NCBI GenBank assembly: GCA_965153355.1 | Contig: OZ231126.1 | Coordinates: 8,370,001-8,434,000 of the forward strand | From: Flaccisagitta enflata | Taxonomy: Eukaryota; Chaetognatha; Sagittoidea; Aphragmophora | Reading direction: 5' to 3' | DNA: 64,000 nt | Shown here: one piece after another, positions 1-38,499 of the stretch | Numbering within the stretch: position 1 is the stretch's first letter | How the letters are laid out: the number at the start of each line of letters is the position of its first letter | The notes under the pieces: generated by a model | The model's database searches: none | Told to the model about the DNA's origin: nothing | What the model saw: the letters and a program-made list of their open reading frames with translations, nothing else | Program-made: the position numbers and the translations under genes

Positions 1-260
1 CGCGGCATCTTTCCGATTTATTTGTTTGTTTGTTTATTCATCTATTCATTCATTGATCTATCCATTTATTTATTAAATCTAGTCCATGCATACATTCTTT
101 ATTCATTGAGTTCATTCGTTTTTTTTCTTCAAAAATCCTTGTAGAGACTCATCAACTGATTGGTAAAATATAATTCCCATTTTCTGTCCCAATTTCTTTA
201 CTTTCTGCTGCTTCTTCTTTTATGTTTCATTGTCCCTATTCCTAACTCATTCTCCATTTG

Positions 261-354
<94 letters not shown>
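261..354. repeat. (CT)n microsatellite
   Basis: About 46 near-perfect CT units lie just upstream of the collagen exon and double as the polypyrimidine tract of its 3' splice site. Confidence 0.95.
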
Positions 355-359
<5 letters not shown>

Positions 360-373
360 CTCCATCTACACAG

Positions 374-427
374 GGCAAGCGTGGATCGCCGGGCATGCCG
401 GGTCTCCCGGGAGCCAAAGGACACAGG
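374..427 (+). CDS. Collagen triple-helix exon (54 bp, internal exon)
   Basis: Eighteen codons read as six uninterrupted Gly-X-Y triplets (GKR GSP GMP GLP GAK GHR), so this is part of a collagen triple helix, a secreted extracellular-matrix protein. The exon follows a long pyrimidine tract ending in ACACAG and is followed by the donor GTAAGTG. It is exactly 54 bp, starts with a complete Gly codon and ends with a complete Y codon, the classic unit exon of fibrillar collagens. Flanking introns hold (CT)n on the left and (TTG)n on the right. No second convincing collagen exon is seen downstream in the window, so this may be the last one before a long intron, or neighbouring exons lie to the left. 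Which collagen chain it is cannot be told from 18 residues. Confidence 0.85.
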
Positions 428-450
428 GTAAGTGTTAAGTGTACCATTGC

Positions 451-533
<83 letters not shown>

Positions 534-534
534 G
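451..534. repeat. (TTG)n microsatellite
   Basis: About 28 TTG units begin 23 bp after the collagen exon donor site, in the intron. Confidence 0.95.
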
Positions 535-1034
535 CTGTACCATAATATCACCAATTTCTGTTCTTTTGAAACTTGAGACTTTTATCCTCCAGCTTTTCCT
601 TTTTTTTTAAAGAAGGGGGTTAAAGGGTGAGAGAGTGGAGGGATTATCAAGAAAAGAGGAGTGATAAAGGGAGAAAGTAAAAGGCAAGTGTATGTATCAT
701 GGGCCGTGTGACTCTCCTCTCAGTTGTAGTCAGTAGTCTTGAGTCTGAGAGAAATCGCTTCTTGTCTTGTCGACGATGAGGAAAATGGTTTTTGGCTTCT
801 CTTGAATTTAAATGATGTTCTAATGAATAACTACGAAGATTTTGAATACCAACCAAGTTTCCAAGGGATCCAAGGCCAACGGGGATTCCTCATAACAATT
901 TATATTCTTAAGCTTAATTAAGCCGAATGAACTCGGACGTTCCGTCCGCCGCAACACACACCCCCGACCCCCGACCCCCGCCCGCCCCCGGCGCCCGCCC
1001 ACCCTCTAACCCCTTCCGCCTATGGGCTCCATCC

Positions 1035-1370
1035 TCCCCCTTTCGGCCACAAGCTTCTTCTCCCACCCAAAAGCTTCCCTTCCCCTTCTCCCATTAGCTC
1101 TCCCTTCCCCTTTAACTCTCTCTTCCCCTTCCACCCATCGACACCCCCTACTTCTTCTGCCAATTAGCACCCCCATCCCTCTTTCGCTTATAAGCTTCCC
1201 CTTCCCATTTTCCCCCATTAGCTTCTCCTTCCCCTTCCCCCTTCCACCCATTGAGTCTCACACCCGTCAATTATCTATTTAGCTCCCCCATCCCTCTTCC
1301 CCCCATTAGCTCCCTCTTTCCCCTGCTCACATTAGCTCCCCCTTCCCCCATTTGCCCAATAGCCTCACCA
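1035..1370. repeat. C-rich degenerate minisatellite
   Basis: Degenerate repeats of a motif like CCCCATTAGCTCCCCCTTCC give a strongly pyrimidine-rich plus strand. No coding features are seen. Confidence 0.7.
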
Positions 1371-1450
1371 TCCCCCATAAGCTCCGCGAACAATTTTCAA
1401 TTAAAAAACAGTCTATGATGAGACATCCAACAAAGGAAAACATACTCGTT

Positions 1451-1854
1451 GGGCAGCGGCCCTGAAGGGGTCGATGACCTATGCTTTCAGACATTGTATT
1501 GTCTTCTCTTCCTCTTCTCATTATATCCCCCTTCTTCTTCATCTATTCAGCCCAGACAGGTGGAATCAAAGTCCCATATCCCCATGCAAACCTCGAGGCC
1601 CAAATCCTAGTCTTGAGGAAGAATCCCCAATGGATAAAACCTCACCCAAGGCCCAATTCCAGGGAATTGGGATTTGGGAACAAGAAATGGGAAATGGAAA
1701 CAGATGAGATGCTGAGGCCTCAGGCTGGGGGTGGCGGAGGGGAAAAAGAAAATTCATATAGTGAAATCATGGGTCATCGACCCCCGGGCCTGCCCTGCTC
1801 CCCCCTCAACTTCAACCACAACCTACTTAAGCAGGGCACGGGTACCGCTGACCA
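1451..1854 (+). mobile_element. Dispersed repeat, GCGGCCCC family, copy 1
   Basis: It starts with GGGCAGCGGCCCTGAAGGGG, a near-palindrome around GGCC..GGCC, and ends with GCAGGGCACGGGTACCGCTG. The same left end recurs at 28055, 28575 and 29281 and, inverted, at 28965, 29035 and 61310. The same right end recurs at 42395 and, inverted, at 28005, 28517 and 29222. Inside are units related to the GAGGCCCAAATCCCAGTCTC array at 41930. No coding capacity is seen. Confidence 0.6.
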
Positions 1855-2101
1855 TTGTTTTTACAAATTTTATTTAGGACAATGGTAAAAGAAATTGTAT
1901 TGTACATTCTCTGTCCACTGGAGAAGATATGACGCACGGGTTGAGACATGACACTGATATGAAAGTAGAGACACTGGTAGAGTTTACCTATACGCTTTTT
2001 TATACGCCACCTCTACCGGCAGTGGCTGATGTGACGCAAAAACGTATTTGGCGCCAAAATGCGTTTCCGGTTTGAGTTTTTTCAGGTAGTGGAGGAGGAA
2101 G

Positions 2102-2106
2102 AGGAG

Positions 2107-2147
<41 letters not shown>

Positions 2148-2150
2148 CCA
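2102..2150. repeat. (GA)n/(GACA)n tract
   Basis: A short GA run passes into GACA units. Confidence 0.85.
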
Positions 2151-2595
2151 GAGACACAGACAATTCAACACATAAGCAAAGAATAATAAGAGAGCCTTGG
2201 TAATAATTCTTTGTTTACATCCTATAAGCATCAATTCCCAAAGTGATATGGTGAAGCTACAAATGAACTACAAGAGGATGTTTCAGGAAAGATAATTAGA
2301 TGACAGGTCGTATTTTTTCTTAAAGTCCTTTGATTAAATGCGGGTATGTTAGGGCATAGATGCAGAAGCCATTTTGGTTTTTTGATCAAAGCATTGATGA
2401 AAAAAGCCAACTTGATGCAGACTGACTGACACAGCCCAGGTTATTGGTGAAAAAAAAAATTAAAAAAAAAACGTTTTCACATTTTTTTCCGGTCGGCAAT
2501 AATTGTTATCACTGGCGTTATAACATTCACATAACGAAAAACGCAATAATAGATTAAAATAGATGAAAATCTAAATGTAATGAAAACCACCATCT
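2151..2595. other. Spacer, nothing recognised
   Basis: AT-rich DNA with no supported exon, RNA gene or clear repeat. Confidence 0.5.
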
Positions 2596-2717
2596 TTGGT
2601 TTTAAAGAAATATTTGTTTTGTAGTTTCTCGTTGGTTTTTCGTGACGCGTTTAGTAGAAGTAAATGGTGTCTTATTCAGCGCGAACATAAAAAACATGAG
2701 AAAAGGTACTTGGAATT

Positions 2718-2727
2718 NNNNNNNNNN
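2718..2727. other. Assembly gap (10 N)
   Basis: Ten N characters sit at the left edge of a TCTTTCTGGTC tandem array, so the array was probably collapsed or could not be closed. Its true length is unknown. Confidence 0.99.
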
Positions 2728-3118
2728 TTTCTGGTTTTTCTGGTCGCTGTCTTTCTGGTCTTTCTGGTCACAATCTTTCTGGTCTTTCTGGTCTCGGTCT
2801 TTCTGGTCGCAGTCTTTCTGGTCTCTATGGTCACGACCTTTCTGTTTTTTCTGGTCACAATCTTTCTGGTCTCTCTGGTCACGGTCTTTCTGGTGGCGGT
2901 TTTTCTGGTCTTTCTGGTCACGCTCTTACTGGACTTTCTTCTCATGATCTTTCTGGTCGCGGTCTTTCTGGTCTTTCTGGTCACGGTCTTTCTGGTCACG
3001 ATCTTTCTGTTTTTTTCTGGTCGCGGTCTTTCTGGTTTTTCTGGTCGCGGTCTTTCTGGTCTTTCTGGTCTTTCTGGTCTTTCTGGTCTTTCTGGTCTTT
3101 CTGGTCACTCTAGTCACT
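2728..3118. repeat. 11-bp family minisatellite (TCTTTCTGGTC)
   Basis: Imperfect units TCTTTCTGGTC alternate with TTTCTGGTCGCGG and TTTCTGGTCACGG variants and become homogeneous at 3050-3105. Long frames through it on both strands are products of the repeat. Confidence 0.85.
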
Positions 3119-3415
3119 GTCTGTGCGCAACCGCGTTTGAGGTGTCATTGGTGGCGTGTGCGGTTGCGTGCAAAGAAGAGAGCAATTAACCCGGAGAGAT
3201 TCCCATCATTTTTTTGTCGAGTCATAAAGCTTCATCCTTTTCGCTCTTCAAATTTCCATACATCATCTTTTATCAGCGAGAAAAGATAGTGAGGAAGAGA
3301 AGGAGGAGAAGGAGGATGAGGAGGAGAAGGAAAAGCTGGAGGAAAACGGGAAGCTTCATTCTCTAAATATTCAAAAGTGGTTGTTGTCTGGTAGCAAGAC
3401 GAGTAGGAGACATTT

Positions 3416-3653
3416 AGGGCGTGTTTCTAGTGAGCGCCAAAAACGCGTTTGTTCCCGTGGAACAGTGTGAACATATATTCATGAATTTCAACTGTCCCAC
3501 GAGGGAGTGAGCAAAGTGAGTGAGCGAGCCCGTGAACGGAGTGAGCGAGCGAAGCGAGCGTAGCGAAGCGGAGTGAGCTGTGCGAGCAAACGAACGTAGC
3601 GAGCGACCGAGTGGCCCTTTCAAAACGCGATCGTCTTTGACTAGAAACGCCCC
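3416..3653 (+). mobile_element. MITE family 1, copy 1 (TIR GGGCGTGTTTCTAGT)
   Basis: A 238-bp element begins AGGGCGTGTTTCTAGTGA and ends TGACTAGAAACGCCCCC, imperfect terminal inverted repeats. The middle is dominated by GAGCGAAGCGAGC-like units. Related copies with the same termini lie at 14715-14920 and, reversed, at 20122-20366. I cannot read a clean target duplication. It is non-coding. Confidence 0.7.
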
Positions 3654-3975
3654 CATAAAGTTCTCTATCATCATCGTTTGTCTGTCTCTCTCTCTCTCTC
3701 AACATCATTCTCTCTCTCCCTCTGCTTTCGAGACATTCTGTCCTTATTCAATAAACCTCTTAGTTGGTCGTCTCTTTCTATCCGTCTCAGTCAGTCAGTT
3801 TTTCTGTCTACTTGGCTAACTGTCTCTCTGTTATTCCATCCTTTCATCCTTCCATCCTCTCTGTTATTCCATCTTTGTTGTCTAGAGTCTGTCTTTACGT
3901 CTGTCTGTCTGTCTTTCTTGTAATCATTTCAAGTTCCATTCCATTTATTGACGTCCACTTTTTTGCTTTCTTAGC

Positions 3976-4995
3976 TTTCTTCATCGTGCCGACCAACCGA
4001 GGCGCGTCGCCAGTCGTAGAGGGATCGACGAGGACGAGCAAGCTCCCGAACCCGAAGATCCGTTTGACCGGGATCAAGAGGAACAAAAACAGGACGACGA
4101 AGCCTGGAAAGCGTTCCTGAAGAGAAGACGTCTTGAACTCTCCAAGATACGAGATCTCTCCAAGAAGCCCGTCGGATGGATCGTCAGCGACTGGGAAGCA
4201 TGGAGAAGAGTAGAGCGAGTTAGAGCGGAGAGGATGGAATTCCGCAATCATCCAGACGCCGCCCGCCCGCCGCCGCCTCCTTCTCCTCCCAGCCAACTGG
4301 AGGAGATCAGCCCAGAAGAAGATGAGGGAGAAGAAGAGAACGCAAACGCAGATGACGACTGCGTTCTTGTCACCCACATCCGGTCGCCAACTGCCGGACA
4401 TGCCCCGCCGTCAAGCAAAGTCAAAGCCGCTAGTGCCGCGCTAACTGCGGACCTCCAACACAGAAGCAAGAGAGAGGCAGCTGCTGGAATCATCCAAAAA
4501 GCCCTCAAAGCGCCGGAAGTGAAGAGGACGGCAAGGAAGACTGCGACTCCACTCCCATCATCACCAACCGATCCACGTGGTGAAAGCAGATACGTCCCGC
4601 TCGAGCAAGCGACGTCGTCGTCTCCTTCACCGCCGCCCCAGCGAAGGGTCGTCGCGAGCAATCCCGATGCTCTTAGCTCGATAGGAGACAGCGCCGAAGA
4701 AGTTCTCCTTGAGGAAGCTCGCCAAGGTACGGTGAAGATGAGACGCCAAATCAACGAGCTGCACTCCAGCGCCGAAGCACTGAATCGCGAGATCGACGCG
4801 GCAAGAGCCTCCTCCATCAAAACCCAGAAGAAGATGGATGAGCCTAAGAAGAAGAAAAGAACGGGGGTTCTGCGGCATCCGCCGCCGCCTCTCGCTCCAA
4901 AAGGCGGTGCCCCGCCCGGATGCCAGTGGCGAGCGTGCCGACGCTGGGATGCTCGCGCCATCACAGCAGCCGGCAGACCACGGACGGGTGCGTGA
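3976..4995 (+). CDS. Unrecognised hydrophilic protein, probable exon or mobile-element ORF
   Basis: An open frame of 339 codons stands out from its AT-rich surroundings by high GC and protein-like composition. It begins after a possible acceptor (TTTGCTTTCTTAG at 3962-3974); the first in-frame Met is at 4234, but the upstream part also looks coding (DPFDRDQEEQKQDDEAWKAF, then KKPVGWIVSDWEAWRRVERV). Order: charged, Trp-containing helical region (about residues 30-90), Pro-rich stretch, acidic block (EEDEGEEE), Lys/Ala-rich region, Ser/Pro linker, a probable coiled coil (EEVLLEEARQGTVKMRRQIN) and a KKKK basic patch. It meets TGA at 4993. No known domain is recognised. It could be an exon of a host gene or a gag-like ORF of a mobile element; the coding call is moderately secure and the function unknown. 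Confidence 0.5.
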   Translation, partial: FLHRADQPRRVASRRGIDEDEQAPEPEDPFDRDQEEQKQDDEAWKAFLKRRRLELSKIRDLSKKPVGWIVSDWEAWRRVERVRAERMEFRNHPDAARPPPPPSPPSQLEEISPEEDEGEEENANADDDCVLVTHIRSPTAGHAPPSSKVKAASAALTADLQHRSKREAAAGIIQKALKAPEVKRTARKTATPLPSSPTDPRGESRYVPLEQATSSSPSPPPQRRVVASNPDALSSIGDSAEEVLLEEARQGTVKMRRQINELHSSAEALNREIDAARASSIKTQKKMDEPKKKKRTGVLRHPPPPLAPKGGAPPGCQWRACRRWDARAITAAGRPRTGA

Positions 4996-5033
4996 CGCTT
5001 CATTTTGTGAACGATATCTGGGAATTCGTTAAG

Positions 5034-5136
5034 GAGAAAATCGCCAAATCGCTTACAGGATATGACCGGTGAAGAGCGATACCTCAGCGCCCCATGGAAA
5101 GAAGCCCGCCAAAGGGAACACGCGAAAAGGAAATAG
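5034..5136 (+). CDS. Possible continuation of the 3976-4995 reading frame
   Basis: In the same frame as the preceding ORF, beyond two TGA codons (4993 and 5008), the sequence again looks coding: RKSPNRLQDMTGEERYLSAP, then WKEARQREHAKRK, then a TAG at 5134. A 42-nt removal (4992-5033, GT to AG) would rejoin the frame and skip both stops, but the donor is weak and the intron would be very short. The alternative is a decayed reading frame. Confidence 0.35.
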
Positions 5137-5339
5137 CGGGGATCTGAAAACGCGACCGCGCGATAACACCAGATTTAAGAAGAATCAGATGATTGATTAT
5201 GGGATGCCAAACTGGTACCCGATAACCACGCCGCATAAACCACGAGAAGATATTAATTTTTATATCACTCTTCATAACGCCGGTTATATGGCAGTAGGTT
5301 TAGTTGTGATAAACAGAGCATAAGAAAGAAATCCGCTGA

Positions 5340-5800
5340 AACAAATTGTCTCTGTGATTGACTTACCATCCTTTATGTTTATTTTGAAAGAATCACCACC
5401 CGGTAACTGCAGACTTGTTTTCCTCCCATCTGTGCCTCTCTTTTTCAATTATACTGTGAGTCGATCCGTTACACAAAGAAAGACGTAGGATGTAGTTGTC
5501 CACCCTGTTGCATTAACTTGCCTTGCATACGGGCATGACTATTGCTGCCCTGATATGACTGTGACTTGTTTGTCCCTCGTCTTCGCAACGTCCCTAGCTG
5601 GTATTATTCGTATACTCAGACTTAGAATCCAGTGTTTGTTTAGAACGGCTTTGTACTTGATATTGCATCTTTATTGGATACTGCTTCTCATATTGCAATT
5701 AAAAGTTCAAAATCAAAATCAATCAAGTTTTCATTGTTTCACAATTTTTCCTTTATTTTGTTTTTCCTTTGACTTTTGCTACTCTCTTTTTTCTTTTCCC
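5340..5800. other. Spacer, nothing recognised
   Basis: No supported gene or repeat between the end of the unknown coding region and the TTC-rich tract. Confidence 0.45.
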
Positions 5801-5810
5801 ATTTTTACCA

Positions 5811-5975
5811 TCTTCTTCTTCTTCTTCTTCTTCTTCTTCTTCTTCTTCTTCTTCTTTTTCATCTATTCTTCTTTTTCTTCTCTTTCTTCATCTTCTTCTT
5901 CTTCTTCTACTTCTTCTTGTTCTTCTTCTTCTTTTTCACCTTCTTCTTTTTCACCTTCTTCTTCTTCGTTTCCAT
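5811..5975. repeat. (TTC)n-rich tract
   Basis: A perfect TTC run passes into imperfect TTCTTCTTTTTCACC units. Confidence 0.9.
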
Positions 5976-6119
5976 AACGTTTCTCATGGAGCCATTTTCT
6001 CGGTTTCGTTCTTGTGCGAGTCGATTAAGCGAGCATGATATCGAAATCTTTAATCAGATTTCCAAACCCATTTTGGCTTTTTTGTCCATCATCAACTCGG
6101 AATCAGAACTGGAGCTGGC

Positions 6120-6600
6120 AAATGGATGTTGTAGAAACGGAGATGGAAATGGAATTTGGGGATGGAAATGTTATGGGGAAAAGGAATTTGGGGATGGAAA
6201 TGGAATTCAAGAACAGGAACATTGAGGAGAAAATGATCAAGAAACGGGAATTTTGTGAGAAATATCAAGGAGGAGTAGGAATTTTTTGGTTGAAATGGAT
6301 TAGGTATCGGTATTTTGCGGTTAAAATGGATGAGGTACCGGAATTATGTGACTGAAATGGATAAGGAACAGGGATGGATTAGGAAAGAAAATTCTGTGGT
6401 TAAGTAAAATGGATAAGGCACTGGAATTTTGTAATCGAAATGGATTAGGCAAAGGAACTTTGTGGTTGAAATGGACGAGGAACAGGAATTTTGCAGGATA
6501 GACGGACAAGGAACACGGATTTTATGATTGAAATTGATAAGGTACAGGAATTTTGTGGTTAAAATGGAGATGGCGCATTAGGTACTGGAACAAAACAGAA
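6120..6600. repeat. Degenerate minisatellite, GGAATTTTGTGGTTGAAATGG-like
   Basis: Units of roughly 30-35 bp are built from AAATGGATTAGG and GGAATTTTGTGGTT, with shorter GATGGAAATGGAATTTG units at the left. Confidence 0.75.
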
Positions 6601-6679
6601 ATTGACTTTCAAATTTGATTTGACTGTGACGTCAGCGTGTTTTTATGGTTAACGCGCAATGTTTATGCGCTGATGCCTT

Positions 6680-6825
6680 ATTTGACTGTAGCCTGTTCTT
6701 CCTCAAACCAGGTGTGACTGTAGAGCCGAATTTGACTGTAGCCTGTCCTTCCTTAAACCAGGTGTGACTGCAGAGTCTGATTTGACTGTAGTCTGTTCAT
6801 TCTCATACCTGGTGTGACTGCACTG
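6680..6825. repeat. Three copies of a ~57-bp tandem repeat
   Basis: Three successive units begin ATTTGACTGTAGCCTGTTC and end GGTGTGACTGCAGAG. Confidence 0.8.
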
Positions 6826-6902
6826 TAGAACGTCTAGTCAGGAAATTGCCTTTCTTTACTCAATCATTCGGAGAGAGTCGATTATTCATGCGAGAGGTAC
6901 GC

Positions 6903-7765
6903 CAATTGCAAACCATCTTATGGAGTGCTTTCACATTGTGTCTGATTGCAAACCATTTTATGGAGTGCTTTTACATTGTATTCAATTGCAAACCATCTCC
7001 AGGAGCGCTTTGACATTGTGTCCGATTGCAAACCATCTTATTGAGTGCTTTCACATTGTGTCTGATTGCAAACCATCTTATGGAGTGCTTTCACATTGTG
7101 TCTGATTGCAAACCATCTTATGGAGTGCTTTCACATTGTGTCTGATTGCAAACCATCTTATGGAGTGCTTTTATAATGTATTTAATTGCAAACCATCTTA
7201 TGGAGTGCTTTCACATCGTATTTAATTGCAAACCATCTTATGGAGTGCTTTTACATTGTATTTAATTGCAAACCATCTTATGAAGCGCTTCCACATTGTG
7301 TTTAATTGCAAACCATCTTATAGAGTGCTTCCACATTGTGTTTAATTGGAAACCATCTTATGGAGTGCTTCCACATTGTGTCTGACAGCAAACCATCATA
7401 TGGAGCGCTTCCACATTGTGTCTTATTGAAACCCATCTGATGGAGTGCTTCACATTGTGTTTAATTGCAAACCATCTTATGGAGTGCTTTCACATTGTGT
7501 CCTATAGCAAACTATCTTATGAAGTGCCTTTACTTTGTGTTTAGTTGCAAATTGTCTTGTGGTGTATTCACATTGTGTCCAATTGAGTTCCATTTTATCA
7601 AATATCCAGCTGCAAACCACCTTTTAGAGTGCCTTTTCATAGTGTTGAATTGCAAATCATAGTCCGTAAAACAGAGTGCTTTCAAATTATATCTAATAGG
7701 TATTCATTTTATGAACTGGTAAAACATTCTGTCCAATTGCAAATCCATGTGAACAAACTCTTTTC
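6903..7765. repeat. 40-bp minisatellite (about 20 copies)
   Basis: Units read GCAAACCATCTTATGGAGTG followed by CTTTCACATTGTGTCTGATT. Copies are near identical at 7025-7160 and increasingly divergent towards the right end. Confidence 0.92.
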
Positions 7766-7921
7766 TTCCTTCTTTGCCAAATTCTAGCATTCTTCCCTTC
7801 GTTCTGCGTCAAGCGGAAGCCGTCGTTCGTCTAATCACTCTCTCTCTCTTCTTCTCTTTCTTCTTCTTCTTCTTCTTTTGTTTCACTGGATTATGCTTGA
7901 GGACCAAAGGAAGACTAAAAA

Positions 7922-8026
<105 letters not shown>

Positions 8027-8304
8027 CAGACATAAACTACAAACACTATCACGAACATGAACATACAAACACATGGACACAAAAGCTTATGACAAAGGTC
8101 GAAAATTTGCTAGAATCTGTGATTACCTCTGAACACAAGCAACCCCCCCCCCCCAAAAAAAGAAGATTTGAAACCCATTAGATTCAAATAAGAACAAAGC
8201 TAAGTTTTCTTTTTTTAAACATTTATGATTACAACGAGATCGCTTTTGGAAAGCTTTAAGCAGCGTTTTAAAAAGCTTTAAGCAATTCTTTAAAAGAGGG
8301 TCAA

Positions 8305-8310
8305 TTTATT
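8305..8310 (-). promoter_or_regulatory. Candidate polyadenylation signal AATAAA for the CPEB1-type gene
   Basis: On the minus strand this reads AATAAA about 1.0 kb past the stop codon at 9341. It is the first one I found downstream. Position and context alone do not prove use. Confidence 0.25.
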
Positions 8311-8525
8311 CAAGCGCAGCATCTTTCCAGTGGAAAGATATTTCAGCGCGAGTTTTAAGGAGATTTACTTTAAGCAATTTAGTCTAAGAAACTAACTCTG
8401 ATATGTCCTAAAATTACGGCATGTAGTACCGATCAAGTGCAATATTCCTTTAATTCGCAAGAAATGCATTGATATCCTCTCAACCACTGCTGTGAGCCTC
8501 ATCTTCAGCGTACATAGCCAGACCT

Positions 8526-8945
8526 ACAATCAGACCCGCAGCCTGACCCGCAGCCTGACCCGCAGCCAGACCCACAGCCAGACCTGCAGCCAGACCCGCA
8601 GCCAGACCCCTAGCCAGACCCGCAGCCAGAACCGCAGCCAGACCTGCAGCCAGACCTGCAGCCAGACCCGTAGCAAGACCCGCAGCCACAACCCGTAGCA
8701 AGACCTGAAGCCACAACTCGCAACCAGACCCGCAGCCAGACCCGTAGCAAGACCCGCAGCCACAACCCGTAGCAAGACCTGAAGCCACAACTCGCAACCA
8801 GACCTGCAGCCAGACCCGTAGCAAGACCCGCAGCCACAACCCGTAGCAAGACCTGAAGCCACAACTCGCAACCAGACCTGCAGCCAGACCCGTAGCAAGA
8901 CCCGCAGCCACAACCCGTAGCAAGACCTGAAGCCACAACTCGCAA
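8526..8945. repeat. Higher-order minisatellite (CAGACCCGCAGC units)
   Basis: A 12-bp unit (CCAGACCCGCAG) forms the left part. To the right, blocks of about 66-80 bp repeat almost exactly three or four times (AGCAAGACCCGCAGCCACAA, then CCCGTAGCAAGACCTGAAGC), so the array has two levels of organisation. Confidence 0.85.
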
Positions 8946-9053
8946 CCACGTCACCGCAACGTCACCGCAACGTCACCGCAACGTCACCGCAACGTCACCG
9001 CAACGTCACCACAACGTCACCGCAACGTCACCGCAACGTCACCAAAATGTCAG
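8946..9053. repeat. 11-bp minisatellite (CGTCACCGCAA, about 10 copies)
   Basis: Nearly identical direct repeats of ACGTCACCGCA directly abut the previous array. Confidence 0.92.
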
Positions 9054-9340
9054 TCCAGGTTAATCACCAACGCCCGACAATTATATCGTGATAATTACCT
9101 GGATGAAAAAATCTAATGAAAGGAAGAACAAAAGCAATTATCAGAGTCTCTTTCCTTAATGCAATATGCATACCACATGTGGTCGAAAGAAAGACAATAG
9201 CTCTTGCAAACAAAAGGACAGACAAACTGACAGGCAGATCGAGAAAAAAGACCGTCACTTCTTTTATGAAAGTTGAAACAACATTGCCTTTACAAATGGA
9301 GGATTGGAGGTTCATTATGTAAGACCTGTTATGAATATGC

Positions 9341-38156
<28,816 letters not shown>

Positions 38157-38402
38157 GATTCTCCGTCTGCCAGCTGATTGTCGCGATTTAATTCAGCGAG
38201 ATTCTTGGTTAAGTCAAAACCAATTAACGTAAAACAAGGAAGCTAAATTTAAAGTACCTGAACTCGACAAAGAAAGCAATTTTGGATGACATGTTCCGAA
38301 TGAGTCGTAAATGAGCTCACATACTTTTCCTACGGCTTGACGAAAAATTGAGAACTCCCGTTTAATTCGTTCTGCCAAACAGACAAGGGACAATAGAAGG
38401 AA

Positions 38403-38440
38403 CAAGGCCGGATACACGGACCAAGACGGTGCGCAGGGCG
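38403..38440 (+). mobile_element. GGCCGGATACACGG family, 5' fragment
   Basis: Only ACAAGGCCGGATACACGG and a short stretch remain; it breaks at the 20-bp GACCTATCCC array. Confidence 0.6.
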
Positions 38441-38499
38441 TTATTAATTCTTAGACCTATCCCTATTTGCATCAGACCTATCCCGAGTTCTTTCACCCT

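Noticed and set aside
845-885. Possible second collagen exon (GIQGQRGF)
   Set aside because: Only two or three Gly-X-Y triplets, the frame does not start at a Gly codon after an AG acceptor, and no GT donor follows.
4248-5003. Minus-strand 251-residue frame opposite the unknown coding region
   Set aside because: GC-rich antisense shadow. The plus-strand frame has more natural composition (acidic, coiled-coil, basic blocks) and extends beyond it.
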